From: Croceimicrobium sp963977415
GTDB lineage: Bacteria > Bacteroidota > Bacteroidia > Flavobacteriales > Schleiferiaceae
Assembly: GCA_963977415.1 (NCBI GenBank)
Contig: CAXBOS010000010.1
Span: 62,001-126,000 of the forward strand
Reading direction: 5' to 3'
Length of the DNA stretch: 64,000 nt
Within the stretch, counting starts at the first letter, position 1. The number at the start of each line of letters is the position of its first letter. A model generated the notes under the pieces. The model saw only the letters and a list, made by a program, of their open reading frames with translations. It had not been told where the DNA came from and searched no databases. This document shows positions 35,134-43,715 of the stretch, piece by piece. The translations under genes were made by a program, and so were the position numbers.

Positions 35134-36015
35134 ATGAAAACATTAAGAGGAACAGGAGTCGCCTTGGTCACTCCTTTTACCAGCAGCTTTGCTATCGATT
35201 TTAATGCCTTAGAGCGCTTGGTGAGCCATTGTATAGAAGGTGGGGTAGAGTATTTAGTGGTAATGGGAACCACTGGTGAAAATCCTGTTTTATCGGCCCA
35301 AGAAAAGCAAGACGTGCTTAAAGCAGTAGTGGAAGCTGCCGGTGGCAGAGTGCCCATTGTTTACGGTATTGGTGGTAATGATACTCATGCGGTGGTCGCC
35401 TCCCTTAAAAACGATGACCTTACGGGCGTAGATGCCATTTTATCGGTTTCACCTTATTACAACAAACCCACCCAAGAAGGCATTTATCAGCACTTCAAAA
35501 TGGTAAGCGAAAACAGTCCCTTACCCCTTATTTTATACAATGTGCCCGGTCGCACCGGTTCTAATGTAACCGCGGCCACCACCTTGCGCATTGCCCACGA
35601 TTTCAAAAATATTGTGGCTGTAAAAGAAGCCAGTGGCGACCTAGAACAAGTTATGGCCATAATTAAAGATCGTCCCGAAGGCTTTTTAGTTTTAAGTGGC
35701 GATGACAATCTCAGCCTACCCATTATCGCGGCGGGTGGCGATGGCGTAATCAGCGTAAGCGGACAAGCCTTTCCTGCGGTTTTCACCGAAATGATTCGCC
35801 AGTCTTTAGCGGGTCAAATGGCCACAGCACGCAGTTTACACTACCGTTTATTTACCGTTACCCAATTACTTTTCGCCCAAGGAAACCCCGGTGGCGTAAA
35901 GGCTGCCCTCGACATTTTAGAAGTCATTCCTCCTTATATGCGTCAACCGCTTTGGCCCATCAGCAATGACCTACGCCAAGCGATCGAAGCGGAAATTGTA
36001 AAGCACGCCCTTTAA
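35134..36015 (+). CDS. dapA: 4-hydroxy-tetrahydrodipicolinate synthase DapA
   Basis: 293 residues, a TIM barrel of normal length. The Schiff-base lysine is Lys164 in VAVKEASGD, the catalytic Tyr135 sits in LILYNVPGRT, and the pyruvate-binding GTTGEN is at 45-50. It condenses pyruvate with aspartate semialdehyde at the entry to lysine and diaminopimelate synthesis. It is the last gene of the ligA operon, with a hairpin terminator about 140 bases downstream, after a dispersed repeat. Confidence 0.96.
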   Translation: MKTLRGTGVALVTPFTSSFAIDFNALERLVSHCIEGGVEYLVVMGTTGENPVLSAQEKQDVLKAVVEAAGGRVPIVYGIGGNDTHAVVASLKNDDLTGVDAILSVSPYYNKPTQEGIYQHFKMVSENSPLPLILYNVPGRTGSNVTAATTLRIAHDFKNIVAVKEASGDLEQVMAIIKDRPEGFLVLSGDDNLSLPIIAAGGDGVISVSGQAFPAVFTEMIRQSLAGQMATARSLHYRLFTVTQLLFAQGNPGGVKAALDILEVIPPYMRQPLWPISNDLRQAIEAEIVKHAL

Positions 36016-36020
36016 TTTTT

Positions 36021-36116
36021 TTGGGCGCTACCCTCCGCAAGCTGCGGGTCGGGCTTTCCCTTCCAAGTCCTCGGCCTAAGGGCCTGTGGGCTTTCCAGTA
36101 CAATCCCTAGCGCGGG
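36021..36116 (+). repeat. Dispersed structured repeat, copy 1
   Basis: A GC-rich block of about 95 bases starts TTGGGCGCTACCC, passes through GGGCTTTCC, CAAGTCCTCG and GTGGGCTTTCC, and ends CAATCCCTAGCGCGGG. A second copy in the same orientation lies at 59041-59129. It starts 5 bases after dapA. It contains short self-complementary parts (for example CGGCCTAAGGGCCTG) and no reading frame. Confidence 0.7.
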
Positions 36117-36151
36117 TTTTAGTTTAAAATTAGGCTAAACCGTTTTCAATT

Positions 36152-36187
36152 AGAGCGTCAGTTTAAAATAACTGATGCTCTTTTTTT
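36152..36187 (+). terminator. Intrinsic terminator downstream of dapA
   Basis: GAGCGTCAGTT pairs across a short A/T loop with AACTGATGCTC (one wobble), followed by seven T. It ends the ligA-dapA transcript after reading through the repeat. Confidence 0.82.
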
Positions 36188-36308
36188 AAGGGCTAGCTTG
36201 TGAAATGGCGTTTATTTTTTTTTTGATTTAGGATAAAATTTTATTTTTAGCCAAAATGAAGCAGTAACTTCATTCTTAAGGCTTTAAAATCGTTAAAGAC
36301 ACCAAAAC

Positions 36309-36581
36309 ATGGATAAAAAGACCCTTTCAGACTTGAGCGATCAAGAACTATTAATCGAAAAAAAGAAGCATCATAAATCAAAGCTTTTCCATGCTGTATT
36401 AATTGGCTTTCTTGCGGGAATACTCATTTTTGGACTGGTTGCTTGGCTTTTATCGCCCGAGAAGAAATTGGGATTTTTCATTCCTATGCTAATTCCTATT
36501 ATTTTCCTTTACAAATTGTTTAAAAACCCTAAAGGCAATAACGATTTGGAAGAGGTTTTAAAAGAGAGGAATTTGGATTAG
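36309..36581 (+). CDS. Small two-helix membrane protein
   Basis: 90 residues. A charged N-terminus (DLSDQELLIEKKKHHKSK) is followed by two hydrophobic helices at about 28-48 and 57-72, then a short acidic C-terminus (NDLEEVLKERNLD). The N-terminal LSDQELLIEKKK pattern is shared by small Bacteroidota membrane proteins of unknown role. It is a lone gene, with a terminator upstream and a 216-base gap downstream. Confidence 0.65.
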   Translation: MDKKTLSDLSDQELLIEKKKHHKSKLFHAVLIGFLAGILIFGLVAWLLSPEKKLGFFIPMLIPIIFLYKLFKNPKGNNDLEEVLKERNLD

Positions 36582-36797
36582 GGAAAAATGTATTTTTTGC
36601 AGGAAGGAAAAGGGGGCCTTATTAGGAAGAGTAAAATCGGATAAAGGTTTGCTGCTCGAGGCAGGGTAAAAAGTGACAAGGCAAAGATCTAAAAAAGCCT
36701 AGCCGGCAAAGACATCCAAATTAGCTGATAAAGTTCCACCCCAAATTCCTAGGCAAAGGCATTTTAATCTATATTTAGGCACAAATAATAAAACTAA

Positions 36798-37547
36798 ATG
36801 AAAGCAATTAAATTACTAGTATTATTGGCCTTTTTAGCGCCTAGCACCGCTGGTCTTTTCGCGCAAGAGAAGAAAGTAGCCTTAACCACATTTTACGTAA
36901 ATAAACATATCGGCTTTAGCGAAGTAGGCGGTGGGGCTGGTACCGTGGCTGCAATAGCTTCCTTAATGGAAGATCCTAATTTCAATTTACAGCCCGTACT
37001 AGACAATTTTTACAAAACCTTCCAAGAAGAATTCGTTCCTCAATTTCCTTTCGTACTTCTACCAGAAGAAGAGGTTTTACAGAACCCTGCTTATCTAGCT
37101 TATGAAGGTCGTTTTAACGAAGAAGAAGATGCTGATAGAAATATATTCTTGCAGCGTTTTTTAACCGCGGAAGGTTATAAGCCTTTGCAAGAGTCTCTTT
37201 TTAATAATGAAAAGAGCAACCAAATGCAGATGGTGGAGATGTACAAAGAAACAGCGGATGGTGTGATGTTCGTATCTATGGGTTACGAATTTGTAAAGAA
37301 AATGGTTCCTTTTACCGCTGGTGTAAGAGCTTATGTTCGCATTAAAATTTGGAACAAAGAAGGTAAGAAGGTAGTAACCATCAATGAAGGCGCTACATCC
37401 GATAAATCTGTTGCAATGGTTGGCGGTATTCCCGTTATGGATCCTGCTAAATTACTTCCCATGTGTGAAGATGCTTCAGCCGAATTATTGGAAGATTTAC
37501 AAAAGCGTTTGAAAAAGATCACCAAGAAGGCGGCAAAGAAATTGTAG
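36798..37547 (+). CDS. Secreted protein of unknown function
   Basis: 249 residues with a signal peptide (MKAIKLLVLLAFLAPSTAGLFA). The mature part is a mixed alpha/beta domain containing FYVNKHIGFSEVGGGAGTVAAIASL, then VRAYVRIKIWNKEGKKVVTIN, and ends in a lysine-rich tail (KKITKKAAKKL). I do not recognise the family. It is probably periplasmic. TATATTTAG about 30 bases before the ATG is a possible -7 element. The gene is monocistronic and ends in a hairpin terminator. Confidence 0.65.
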   Translation: MKAIKLLVLLAFLAPSTAGLFAQEKKVALTTFYVNKHIGFSEVGGGAGTVAAIASLMEDPNFNLQPVLDNFYKTFQEEFVPQFPFVLLPEEEVLQNPAYLAYEGRFNEEEDADRNIFLQRFLTAEGYKPLQESLFNNEKSNQMQMVEMYKETADGVMFVSMGYEFVKKMVPFTAGVRAYVRIKIWNKEGKKVVTINEGATSDKSVAMVGGIPVMDPAKLLPMCEDASAELLEDLQKRLKKITKKAAKKL

Positions 37548-37572
37548 CCTATTCTCTATCAATTAAATAAAG

Positions 37573-37607
37573 AAGAGCGTCAGACTTATAGTTTGACGCT
37601 CTTTTTT
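37573..37607. terminator. Terminator between convergent genes
   Basis: AAGAGCGTCA pairs with TGACGCTCTT, followed by a T run on the forward strand. It lies 25 bases after the secreted protein gene and 36 bases before the end of the convergent AAA gene. The stem repeats the GAGCGTCA word of the dapA terminator. Confidence 0.8.
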
Positions 37608-37642
37608 ATTGATCCATCTGCGAAAGCGCAGCAAGTCGTTAT

Positions 37643-39106
37643 TTAAATTTCGCCACTGCGTAAATAGGAACCGAACAGATCTGCGAAATTAAATCCTTCG
37701 CGGATACGTTCTTTATTCAGCTTAGAGTATTCCGCTAAAGCCCATAATACCATTTCCATTAAAAAGTATTGATCTTCTTCGCTGGCTTCGGGCTGATGGG
37801 TTTCAATAAGCTTGGCTAGGGGTTTTACCTCTAGCAGTGCTTTTTGATATTCACTGTCGGTATAGTCGAAATGTAAATCTACCGTATTGCTTTTGCTAAA
37901 CCAGGCGATGAGGTCGCGGTAAGGACTTTGCTCGTCGCTGGCTTTCAATTTATCTAAATCGGGGAAATATTTTGGGAAAAGGGTTTTAACTGCTAAACCA
38001 ATAAGCGATTCGGCCACCATTCCTGCGCCTTCTTGCTCGCCTTCATACACCAATTCTACCTTACCCGTAATGGCAGGGATAATGCCCATAAAATCGCCTA
38101 AACGCACGCGGGTATTAGCTGAGCCGCTGATTAACTGACGGCGTTCGGCAGTGCTTATTAAGTTCTCTAAGGCCGAAATAGTTAAGCGGGTAGAAACCCC
38201 ACTTTTTGAGTCAACATATTCGTTATCGCGCGCCTCAAAAGCAATTTGCTCCAATAGGTCTAAAGCAATATCGGGAATGCCAATATGCTCAGCTTGCTCT
38301 TGCTTTAATTTCGCTTCTTGGGAAGTGATTTTACGTGCAATTTCTATCGTTTCGGGGTAGTGAGTTAAAATCTGACTGCCAATACGATCTTTCAGCGGCG
38401 TTACAATAGAACCTCGGTTGGTATAGTCTTCGGGGTTGGCGGTGAAGATGAATTGCAAATCGAGTTTTAAACGCAATTGAAACCCTCTAATTTGAATATC
38501 GCCTTCTTGTAAAATATTGAAGAGCGCTACCTGTATACGCGACTGTAGATCAGGTAGTTCGTTAATAACGAAAATACTGCGGTGAGCACGGGGAATCATC
38601 CCAAAGTGTAAGGTGCGCTCATCCGAATACGGTAGTTTTAAACTGGCGGCTTTAATAGGATCCACGTCGCCAATAAGGTCGGCCACTGTAACATCGGGAG
38701 TTGCTAATTTTTCATAATAACGCTCGCTGCGGTGTATCCACCGCAAGGGAGTGGCATCGCCTTTTTCAGCAATAATGTCTTTGGCAAAACGCGAAATAGG
38801 CTGCAGAGGATCATCGTTTATTTCCGAACCAGCTACCGCCGGAATGTACTCGTCTAATAAATCCGTCATTTGCCTTGCCATACGCGTCTTGGCTTGACCA
38901 CGTAAACCCAAGAAATTAATATTGTGACCCGCTAAAATCGCCCGTTCTACTTCTGGGATTACGCTGTCTTCATAACCGTGGATTCCGGTAAAAACGGTGG
39001 TGCCCTTTTTTAAATGCTCAATTAAGTTTCTGCGTAGCTCTTCTTTTATGCTCTCTGGCTGATAGCCTGAAGCTTTTAATTCCCCTAGGGTTTTTATATT
39101 TTTCAT
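37643..39106 (-). CDS. MoxR/Mg-chelatase-like AAA+ ATPase
   Basis: 487 residues. Walker A is GLRGQAKT at 67-74, with Gln-Ala where most have x-G. The Walker B strand is IFVINELPDL with Asn-Glu, and sensor-1 is FIFTANPEDY. A magnesium-chelatase-type lid follows. Such ATPases act with VWA proteins to remodel or load cofactors into targets. It lies 3 bases downstream of a VWA gene in the same direction, so they form an operon and presumably one complex. The target is unknown. Confidence 0.85.
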   Translation of the reverse strand: MKNIKTLGELKASGYQPESIKEELRRNLIEHLKKGTTVFTGIHGYEDSVIPEVERAILAGHNINFLGLRGQAKTRMARQMTDLLDEYIPAVAGSEINDDPLQPISRFAKDIIAEKGDATPLRWIHRSERYYEKLATPDVTVADLIGDVDPIKAASLKLPYSDERTLHFGMIPRAHRSIFVINELPDLQSRIQVALFNILQEGDIQIRGFQLRLKLDLQFIFTANPEDYTNRGSIVTPLKDRIGSQILTHYPETIEIARKITSQEAKLKQEQAEHIGIPDIALDLLEQIAFEARDNEYVDSKSGVSTRLTISALENLISTAERRQLISGSANTRVRLGDFMGIIPAITGKVELVYEGEQEGAGMVAESLIGLAVKTLFPKYFPDLDKLKASDEQSPYRDLIAWFSKSNTVDLHFDYTDSEYQKALLEVKPLAKLIETHQPEASEEDQYFLMEMVLWALAEYSKLNKERIREGFNFADLFGSYLRSGEI

Positions 39107-39109
39107 TGC

Positions 39110-40216
39110 TTAACGAATGGTTCTTTTGCGGTTGTTTTCATAATCTTGGAAGATAAATTCTCCCAATCCCTTTAAGCCAGTGTAAAAGGCCTTGCCCTTA
39201 TTGGCTTGGGTAAAGTTTTGTACAAATTGCTGTAGATAAGGATCTTGCGCAATCATAAAAGTGGTGATAGGAATATTGGCTCTGCGACAAGCGGCCGCGC
39301 GATTGTAGCATTTGTTAACAATCACATCGTCTAGGCCAAAACTGTTTTTATAATAGCTGCCGTCGGGCTCGTGTAAACAGCTAGGCTTTCCGTCAGTAAT
39401 CATAAAGATTTGCTTGTTGGAGTTTTTCTTGCGACGCAAAAGGTCCATCGCTAAATCTAAGCCTGCTACAGTATTCGTGTGATAAGGACCTACTTTTAAA
39501 TAGGGCACTTCCTCCAATTCAATTTGCCAGGCATCATTACCAAAAACAATAATATCGAGGGTGTCTTTCGGGTATTTACTCTTTATAAACTCTGCCAATG
39601 CTAAGGCCACCCGTTTGGCTGGTGTAATACGGTCTTCGCCGTAAAGAATCATGGAATGACTGATGTCAATCATTAAAACCGTGCTCAGCTGTGATTTGTG
39701 AAATTCTTCGCGCACCACCAAATCATCGTGACGCAGATCCAAATTGTCGATACCATTATTGGCATAGGCATTTTTAATGCTTTGGTTCATGTCAATCTGA
39801 TTGAGAGAATCGCCAAATTGAAAGGGCTTTAAATTACTGTTGCTTTCATCACCGGGCCCAGTTTTATTGGTTTGGTGATTGCCTTGCTGGCCTTTCTTAA
39901 GTTTCCCAAAAACTTGCTCTAAGGCGCTTTTGCGGATAGATCGCTCGGTTTTTGCGGTGATACTTAAACCACCATCGCCCTCGCCATTATCAATTTCTTC
40001 ACGCAAAAAGCCCTTCTTTTTCAGATCTTCTAAAAAATCGTCGATCGTATATTCAGCCGTGGTAAGATTGTATTCTTTATCCAATTCACGCAGCCATTCG
40101 ATAGATTCATCCACATCGCCAGAGGTATGCAGTAAAAGCTCTTTGAAAATGCCAAAAAGCTTTTCGAAAGGTGTCTGGTTTTTACCTGTAAACTCGCTAA
40201 AACGTATTCCGCGCAT
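39110..40216 (-). CDS. VWA-domain protein, partner of the AAA+ ATPase
   Basis: 368 residues. A helical N-terminal part (1-100) is followed by a low-complexity linker (110-135, rich in G/N/Q). The VWA domain carries a complete metal-ion-dependent adhesion site: DISHS (Asp184, Ser186, Ser188), the Thr in HTNT and the Asp in ITDGKPS. It is cytoplasmic (no signal peptide). It resembles the CoxE/BatA-like partner of MoxR ATPases. The order is small gene (40260-40514), VWA, AAA on the reverse strand. Confidence 0.85.
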   Translation of the reverse strand: MRGIRFSEFTGKNQTPFEKLFGIFKELLLHTSGDVDESIEWLRELDKEYNLTTAEYTIDDFLEDLKKKGFLREEIDNGEGDGGLSITAKTERSIRKSALEQVFGKLKKGQQGNHQTNKTGPGDESNSNLKPFQFGDSLNQIDMNQSIKNAYANNGIDNLDLRHDDLVVREEFHKSQLSTVLMIDISHSMILYGEDRITPAKRVALALAEFIKSKYPKDTLDIIVFGNDAWQIELEEVPYLKVGPYHTNTVAGLDLAMDLLRRKKNSNKQIFMITDGKPSCLHEPDGSYYKNSFGLDDVIVNKCYNRAAACRRANIPITTFMIAQDPYLQQFVQNFTQANKGKAFYTGLKGLGEFIFQDYENNRKRTIR

Positions 40217-40259
40217 GCTTTGTATTAATAGTTAAATGACAAGCTTGCTGTCAAATTGT

Positions 40260-40514
40260 TTAATTGATGGAGCCTGTTACGCGTTTCATAAAGTTATTGA
40301 GCGCTTCTTTACGAGCGGTGCCAGTTTTCATGTCTTTATTGACTTCAATGGCACCGTAAAAGTTAGAAAGTAATTCGCCAATTACTTCAAGCTCTTCGTC
40401 TTTAATTCCCTTGGCATCGGCCATGTGCTCTAAAAACTCGATGGTTTCGTGTACCCAATCTTCATCGTTGGCTTCTATAAAATCTACGGCGTGCTTAATT
40501 ATTGGTAATCTCAT
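40260..40514 (-). CDS. Small conserved helical protein (DUF6952-like)
   Basis: 84 residues, all helical and acidic, beginning MRLPIIKHAVDFIEANDEDW and containing DEELEVIGELLSNFYGAIEV. I recognise it from memory as the short flavobacterial family called DUF6952; no function is known. It is 43 bases upstream of the VWA gene in the same direction and may be the first gene of that operon. Confidence 0.65.
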   Translation of the reverse strand: MRLPIIKHAVDFIEANDEDWVHETIEFLEHMADAKGIKDEELEVIGELLSNFYGAIEVNKDMKTGTARKEALNNFMKRVTGSIN

Positions 40515-40673
40515 GATGTTATTATTTTGACAACAAATTTAATATTAGTTTTAATGATGTCTTTGTAGATTTGATTAGCAAAATCTATTTAACTATAATT
40601 TTAATACTTAGATATCTCCCTTAGAGGGATTAACTTCGCCTCATTATCCTCCATTTAAATTTGAGAGCGCAAT

Positions 40674-41081
40674 ATGGCAATCACATCAAAATTACAATAC
40701 TTAGGCGCATTACGCTTAGAGGCAGAGCACTTAAAATCGGGAAATACCTTTATTACCGATGCGCCTACTGATAATCAGGGCAAAGGCGAAGCTTTTTCAC
40801 CTACCGATACTTTGGCAACCTCCCTTGGTGCTTGCATGATTACTGTAATGGGCATTAGAGCCGTAGAAGAAGGTTTCGACTTAGAAGACTGTTTTGCCAC
40901 CGTACAAAAAGTAATGCATTCCGAACCGCGTAGGGTTGGCGAGGTGCATGTGAAAGTGAGTCTTAAAGCCAATTGCGATGCGAAAATGCAAAAGATATTG
41001 GAAGGAATCGGACGTAATTGTCCTGTGGCCAAAAGCTTACATCCCGATTTAAAACAAGTGATTAGCTTTGAGTGGACCTAG
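40674..41081 (+). CDS. OsmC-family peroxidase-like protein
   Basis: 135 residues. The two redox cysteines are Cys54 in SLGACM and Cys115 in RNCPVAKSL, in the OsmC/Ohr arrangement, with the long central helix between them. It reduces organic peroxides using a thiol donor. It is divergent from the small helical gene at 40514, with a 159-base gap holding no clear regulatory site. It converges with the radical SAM gene. Confidence 0.88.
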   Translation: MAITSKLQYLGALRLEAEHLKSGNTFITDAPTDNQGKGEAFSPTDTLATSLGACMITVMGIRAVEEGFDLEDCFATVQKVMHSEPRRVGEVHVKVSLKANCDAKMQKILEGIGRNCPVAKSLHPDLKQVISFEWT

Positions 41082-41093
41082 TTTTAACTGATC

Positions 41094-42167
41094 CTAAAAA
41101 TCTAAACTAAACTGCCCTTTCGGGAGATGGATAAAGTCTTCTTGATTGAATGTAAATACTGGTTTTTCGGCAAAGTACTTTCGCTTAGCTAAATTGATGG
41201 TGGCTTTGATTTGTTCGGCTAAGGGACCTTCACCGCGCATTCTTCTACCCGCCTCAAAGTCTTCTAAATTTCCACCATGGCATTGGGCAATAAGGCTAAG
41301 TACTTTTTCTTTACGGTCGGGGAAATGTTCTTCGAGCCATTGACTGAAAAGCGGTACCAATGGGCCATTGAGGCGCACGATAGTATAGCTTATTTCACTC
41401 GCGCCCATTTCTGTGGCCCGCTGAGCAATGTCTAATACTTCATGACTGTTTAGCCCCGGGATAATAGGCGCAATCATAATCCCCATGGGAATATTATTAG
41501 CAGCCAGTAGCTCCATACTCTCGAAGCGTTTTTTGATGGTAGCCGTGCGCGGTTCTAGTTTAGAGCGCAGTTTTTCATCAAGGGTGTTGATAGAAAAAGC
41601 CACTTTTACAAGCCGATCCTCATTGAGGCGCTTCAGCAAATCAATATCCCTTTGTATTAAAGCATTTTTGGTTAAAATACCCACCGGATTTTTATACTCG
41701 AGGAATACCTTTAAGAGATCACGGGTAATTTTAAAGTCCTTTTCGGCCGGTTGATAGCAATCGGTATTACCGCTTAAAAAAATAGGCTCCCCCCGCCATG
41801 ATTTACTTTGTAGTTTACTGCGCAGTAGATGTGCCGCATTTTCCTTAACCAGTATTTTTCCTTCAAAGTCGAGGCCAGCGCTATAGCCCCAATAATTATG
41901 ACTTTCACGCGCATAACAATAGGAGCAGCCATGTTCGCAGCCTTGGTAGGGATTAAGACTCCATTGATGATTAATATCGGGGCTTTTTACGGCATTCACA
42001 ATGCTTTTAGCTTTCAGCTTAATGAAGCTCGTCTTCAATTTCTCTAAGGGCTCTCCACTTTGGTAGAGATGCTCGAGAAAACTATCTTCTTCTTCGTAAG
42101 CTTCTTTATTAAAGGGATTGATAATGTTGCTGCTGCTACCTCGGCCCACGGTATTTTTACTTTTCAA
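41094..42167 (-). CDS. PA0069-family radical SAM protein (SplB-like)
   Basis: 357 residues. The cluster-binding motif CX3CX2C is CEHGCSYCYAR (Cys77, Cys81, Cys84). Further radical-SAM marks are FLSGNTDCYQPAEKDFKITR and MIAPIIPGLNS. It resembles spore photoproduct lyase-like proteins of the PA0069 group, whose substrate in non-spore formers is unknown. Its 5' end overlaps the 3' end of the CI-like repressor gene by 11 bases, so the two are coupled and the repressor may control it. Confidence 0.88.
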   Translation of the reverse strand: MKSKNTVGRGSSSNIINPFNKEAYEEEDSFLEHLYQSGEPLEKLKTSFIKLKAKSIVNAVKSPDINHQWSLNPYQGCEHGCSYCYARESHNYWGYSAGLDFEGKILVKENAAHLLRSKLQSKSWRGEPIFLSGNTDCYQPAEKDFKITRDLLKVFLEYKNPVGILTKNALIQRDIDLLKRLNEDRLVKVAFSINTLDEKLRSKLEPRTATIKKRFESMELLAANNIPMGIMIAPIIPGLNSHEVLDIAQRATEMGASEISYTIVRLNGPLVPLFSQWLEEHFPDRKEKVLSLIAQCHGGNLEDFEAGRRMRGEGPLAEQIKATINLAKRKYFAEKPVFTFNQEDFIHLPKGQFSLDF

Positions 42168-42948
42168 GCTTTTGTTTTAGTTGCTGCATTTCTTTGCGCA
42201 TTTCCTCTAAACTCGCTAAAATTAAATTGTTTTCGGCATCGCGAATATCTTGTTCTTGCGGTACTTGAAAGCTAAGCACTCCCTTGGCTAACCACAGTTC
42301 TAAAATTTGATCTCCATCTAGGTAGTAAGGTTTATAATCGCGGTTATCCGATTTTAAAAGCAGGCGATTATTTTGGGCTAGTTCATTCTCCACGCGTTTA
42401 TAAACGATACCGTCGTTGAGAGTGAGTAAAATATAACTAAGGTTGTTCTTTATGGAACGCCAGTCTTCCACAAATTCGCCAATAATATAGGAGCCCGGTT
42501 GTACAGGCAACATGGAGTCGCCTTCAATTTGAAATATCCGTAAGGTGCCGCTTTGCTGCAATTCGGGTAGGGGCAAACTAATCGCCTTAAGGCTTTCTAT
42601 ATATTCACTATCGGCATAACCCTGGGTATAACCTGCGGCAGCTTTCTGTGGAATCAGGCTTATTAGTTCATCGCCATTCGCTTCTGTTGCTACGGGTAAA
42701 ATGCGCAAATTGCCAGGATTGCTAATCTTACTGGGGGCCTTTTTATCGAGCGGCTTATTTAAAAGGTCTTCTAGGGAAACCTTAAAAATATGACAAAGAA
42801 TTTGCAGCGTTGCTAGCCTTGGTTCACTGCGCGCCTCTTCATAAGCGCCAATAAGACTGCGATTAACTTTAAGGGTATTGGCAAGGTCTGCTTGGGTCCA
42901 GTTTTTTTGCTTGCGCAAGATGCGCAGATTAGAGCCGAGGTAATTCAC
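42157..42948 (-). CDS. XRE-S24 transcriptional regulator (CI/LexA-like)
   Basis: About 263 residues from GTG 42948; a GTG at 42993 is in frame but adds an atypical hydrophobic lead. The N-terminal Cro/CI helix-turn-helix reads LRKQKNWTQADLANTLKVN. The C-terminal S24 domain has the catalytic serine in EGDSMLP and the lysine in IVYKRV, so it could self-cleave like LexA and CI. A coiled tail ends the protein (NNLILASLEEMRKEMQQLKQ). A stress-responsive role is plausible. It is coupled to the radical SAM gene rather than to phage genes, so it is probably not a prophage remnant. Confidence 0.83.
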   Translation of the reverse strand: MNYLGSNLRILRKQKNWTQADLANTLKVNRSLIGAYEEARSEPRLATLQILCHIFKVSLEDLLNKPLDKKAPSKISNPGNLRILPVATEANGDELISLIPQKAAAGYTQGYADSEYIESLKAISLPLPELQQSGTLRIFQIEGDSMLPVQPGSYIIGEFVEDWRSIKNNLSYILLTLNDGIVYKRVENELAQNNRLLLKSDNRDYKPYYLDGDQILELWLAKGVLSFQVPQEQDIRDAENNLILASLEEMRKEMQQLKQKLEK

Positions 42949-43002
42949 TGTGAAAATTTTAGCTAAAATAAAAAGAATTCTAGAATTAATCACTTAAATA
43001 AA

Positions 43003-43040
43003 AAAAGAAGGAGCCCAAATGGACTCCTTCTTTTAAAATC
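43003..43040 (-). terminator. Intrinsic terminator of the lipoprotein gene
   Basis: AAAAGAAGGAG (43003-43013) pairs with CTCCTTCTTTT (43024-43034) across a short loop, with A and T runs on both flanks. It lies 11 bases beyond the stop of the reverse-strand lipoprotein gene and separates it from the repressor gene. Confidence 0.85.
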
Positions 43041-43050
43041 GCTCTTAAAT

Positions 43051-43515
43051 TTAGAAGGTATAGTCAATTTTACCGTTGGTAAGTACCAAGGTGTCGTTTG
43101 ATGAAAAGCTAGTGGCATAGCAGCTAAAAGTCCCTCTCACTCCGGTAGAATCGTTGGTACTTAAGACCATGGAACCTACTGGATTGTCGCTTAAAACCGA
43201 GTTATTACGACGCACAGCTACGGTAACGATAGAAGTAGGAATATTGAAAGTGTTAACACTATCCAGGGGGATGAAAATTTGTAAGCTAATATTTGAATTT
43301 GCTTGAATGGCATTTATCTGAGTTACTAAAGGTGTTTTAATAACCTGATTGATGTCACCGCGCCAAGCTACCCCGTCGATTTGGACTTCAATTTCGTTAG
43401 ACAAAGGTTGAACGGTAGGTTCGGCTGTGCTGTTGTCATCTGAATCGTCGCTACAGCTGGTAAAGGCAAGTGCGGAGGCTAAAAAAACCGCCCAAAGAGT
43501 TTTAGATAATTTCAT
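43051..43515 (-). CDS. Small secreted lipoprotein
   Basis: 154 residues with a lipoprotein signal (VFLASALAFTSC, lipobox cysteine near 21) and an acidic Asp/Ser linker (SDDSDDNSTAEPT). The mature domain is beta-rich: EVQIDGVAWRGDINQV, then GVRGTFSCYATSF and ends GKIDYTF. It resembles the small DUF6252-like beta-sandwich lipoproteins of Bacteroidota. It is probably surface-exposed or periplasmic. Function unknown. Confidence 0.75.
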   Translation of the reverse strand: MKLSKTLWAVFLASALAFTSCSDDSDDNSTAEPTVQPLSNEIEVQIDGVAWRGDINQVIKTPLVTQINAIQANSNISLQIFIPLDSVNTFNIPTSIVTVAVRRNNSVLSDNPVGSMVLSTNDSTGVRGTFSCYATSFSSNDTLVLTNGKIDYTF

Positions 43516-43715
43516 TGTTCTTCAATTTTATAGTGTGGCTAAAATAGTATTGCAACTAAACCAAGCTAAGCCCTAAACCGTTAAAACCGCAATACTTATT
43601 AACAAAGAAAATTAAGGCCACATAAAATATTAAAGGGGCCTACAGTTAGATCAAAAACTCAGCTTATATGCCTGACTTAAATCCGCTTTGAGGTCTAAAG
43701 CCTGTATAATTTAGC

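Noticed and set aside
42157..42993. Prophage remnant because of a CI-like repressor
   Set aside because: No phage structural, integrase or replication gene lies nearby.
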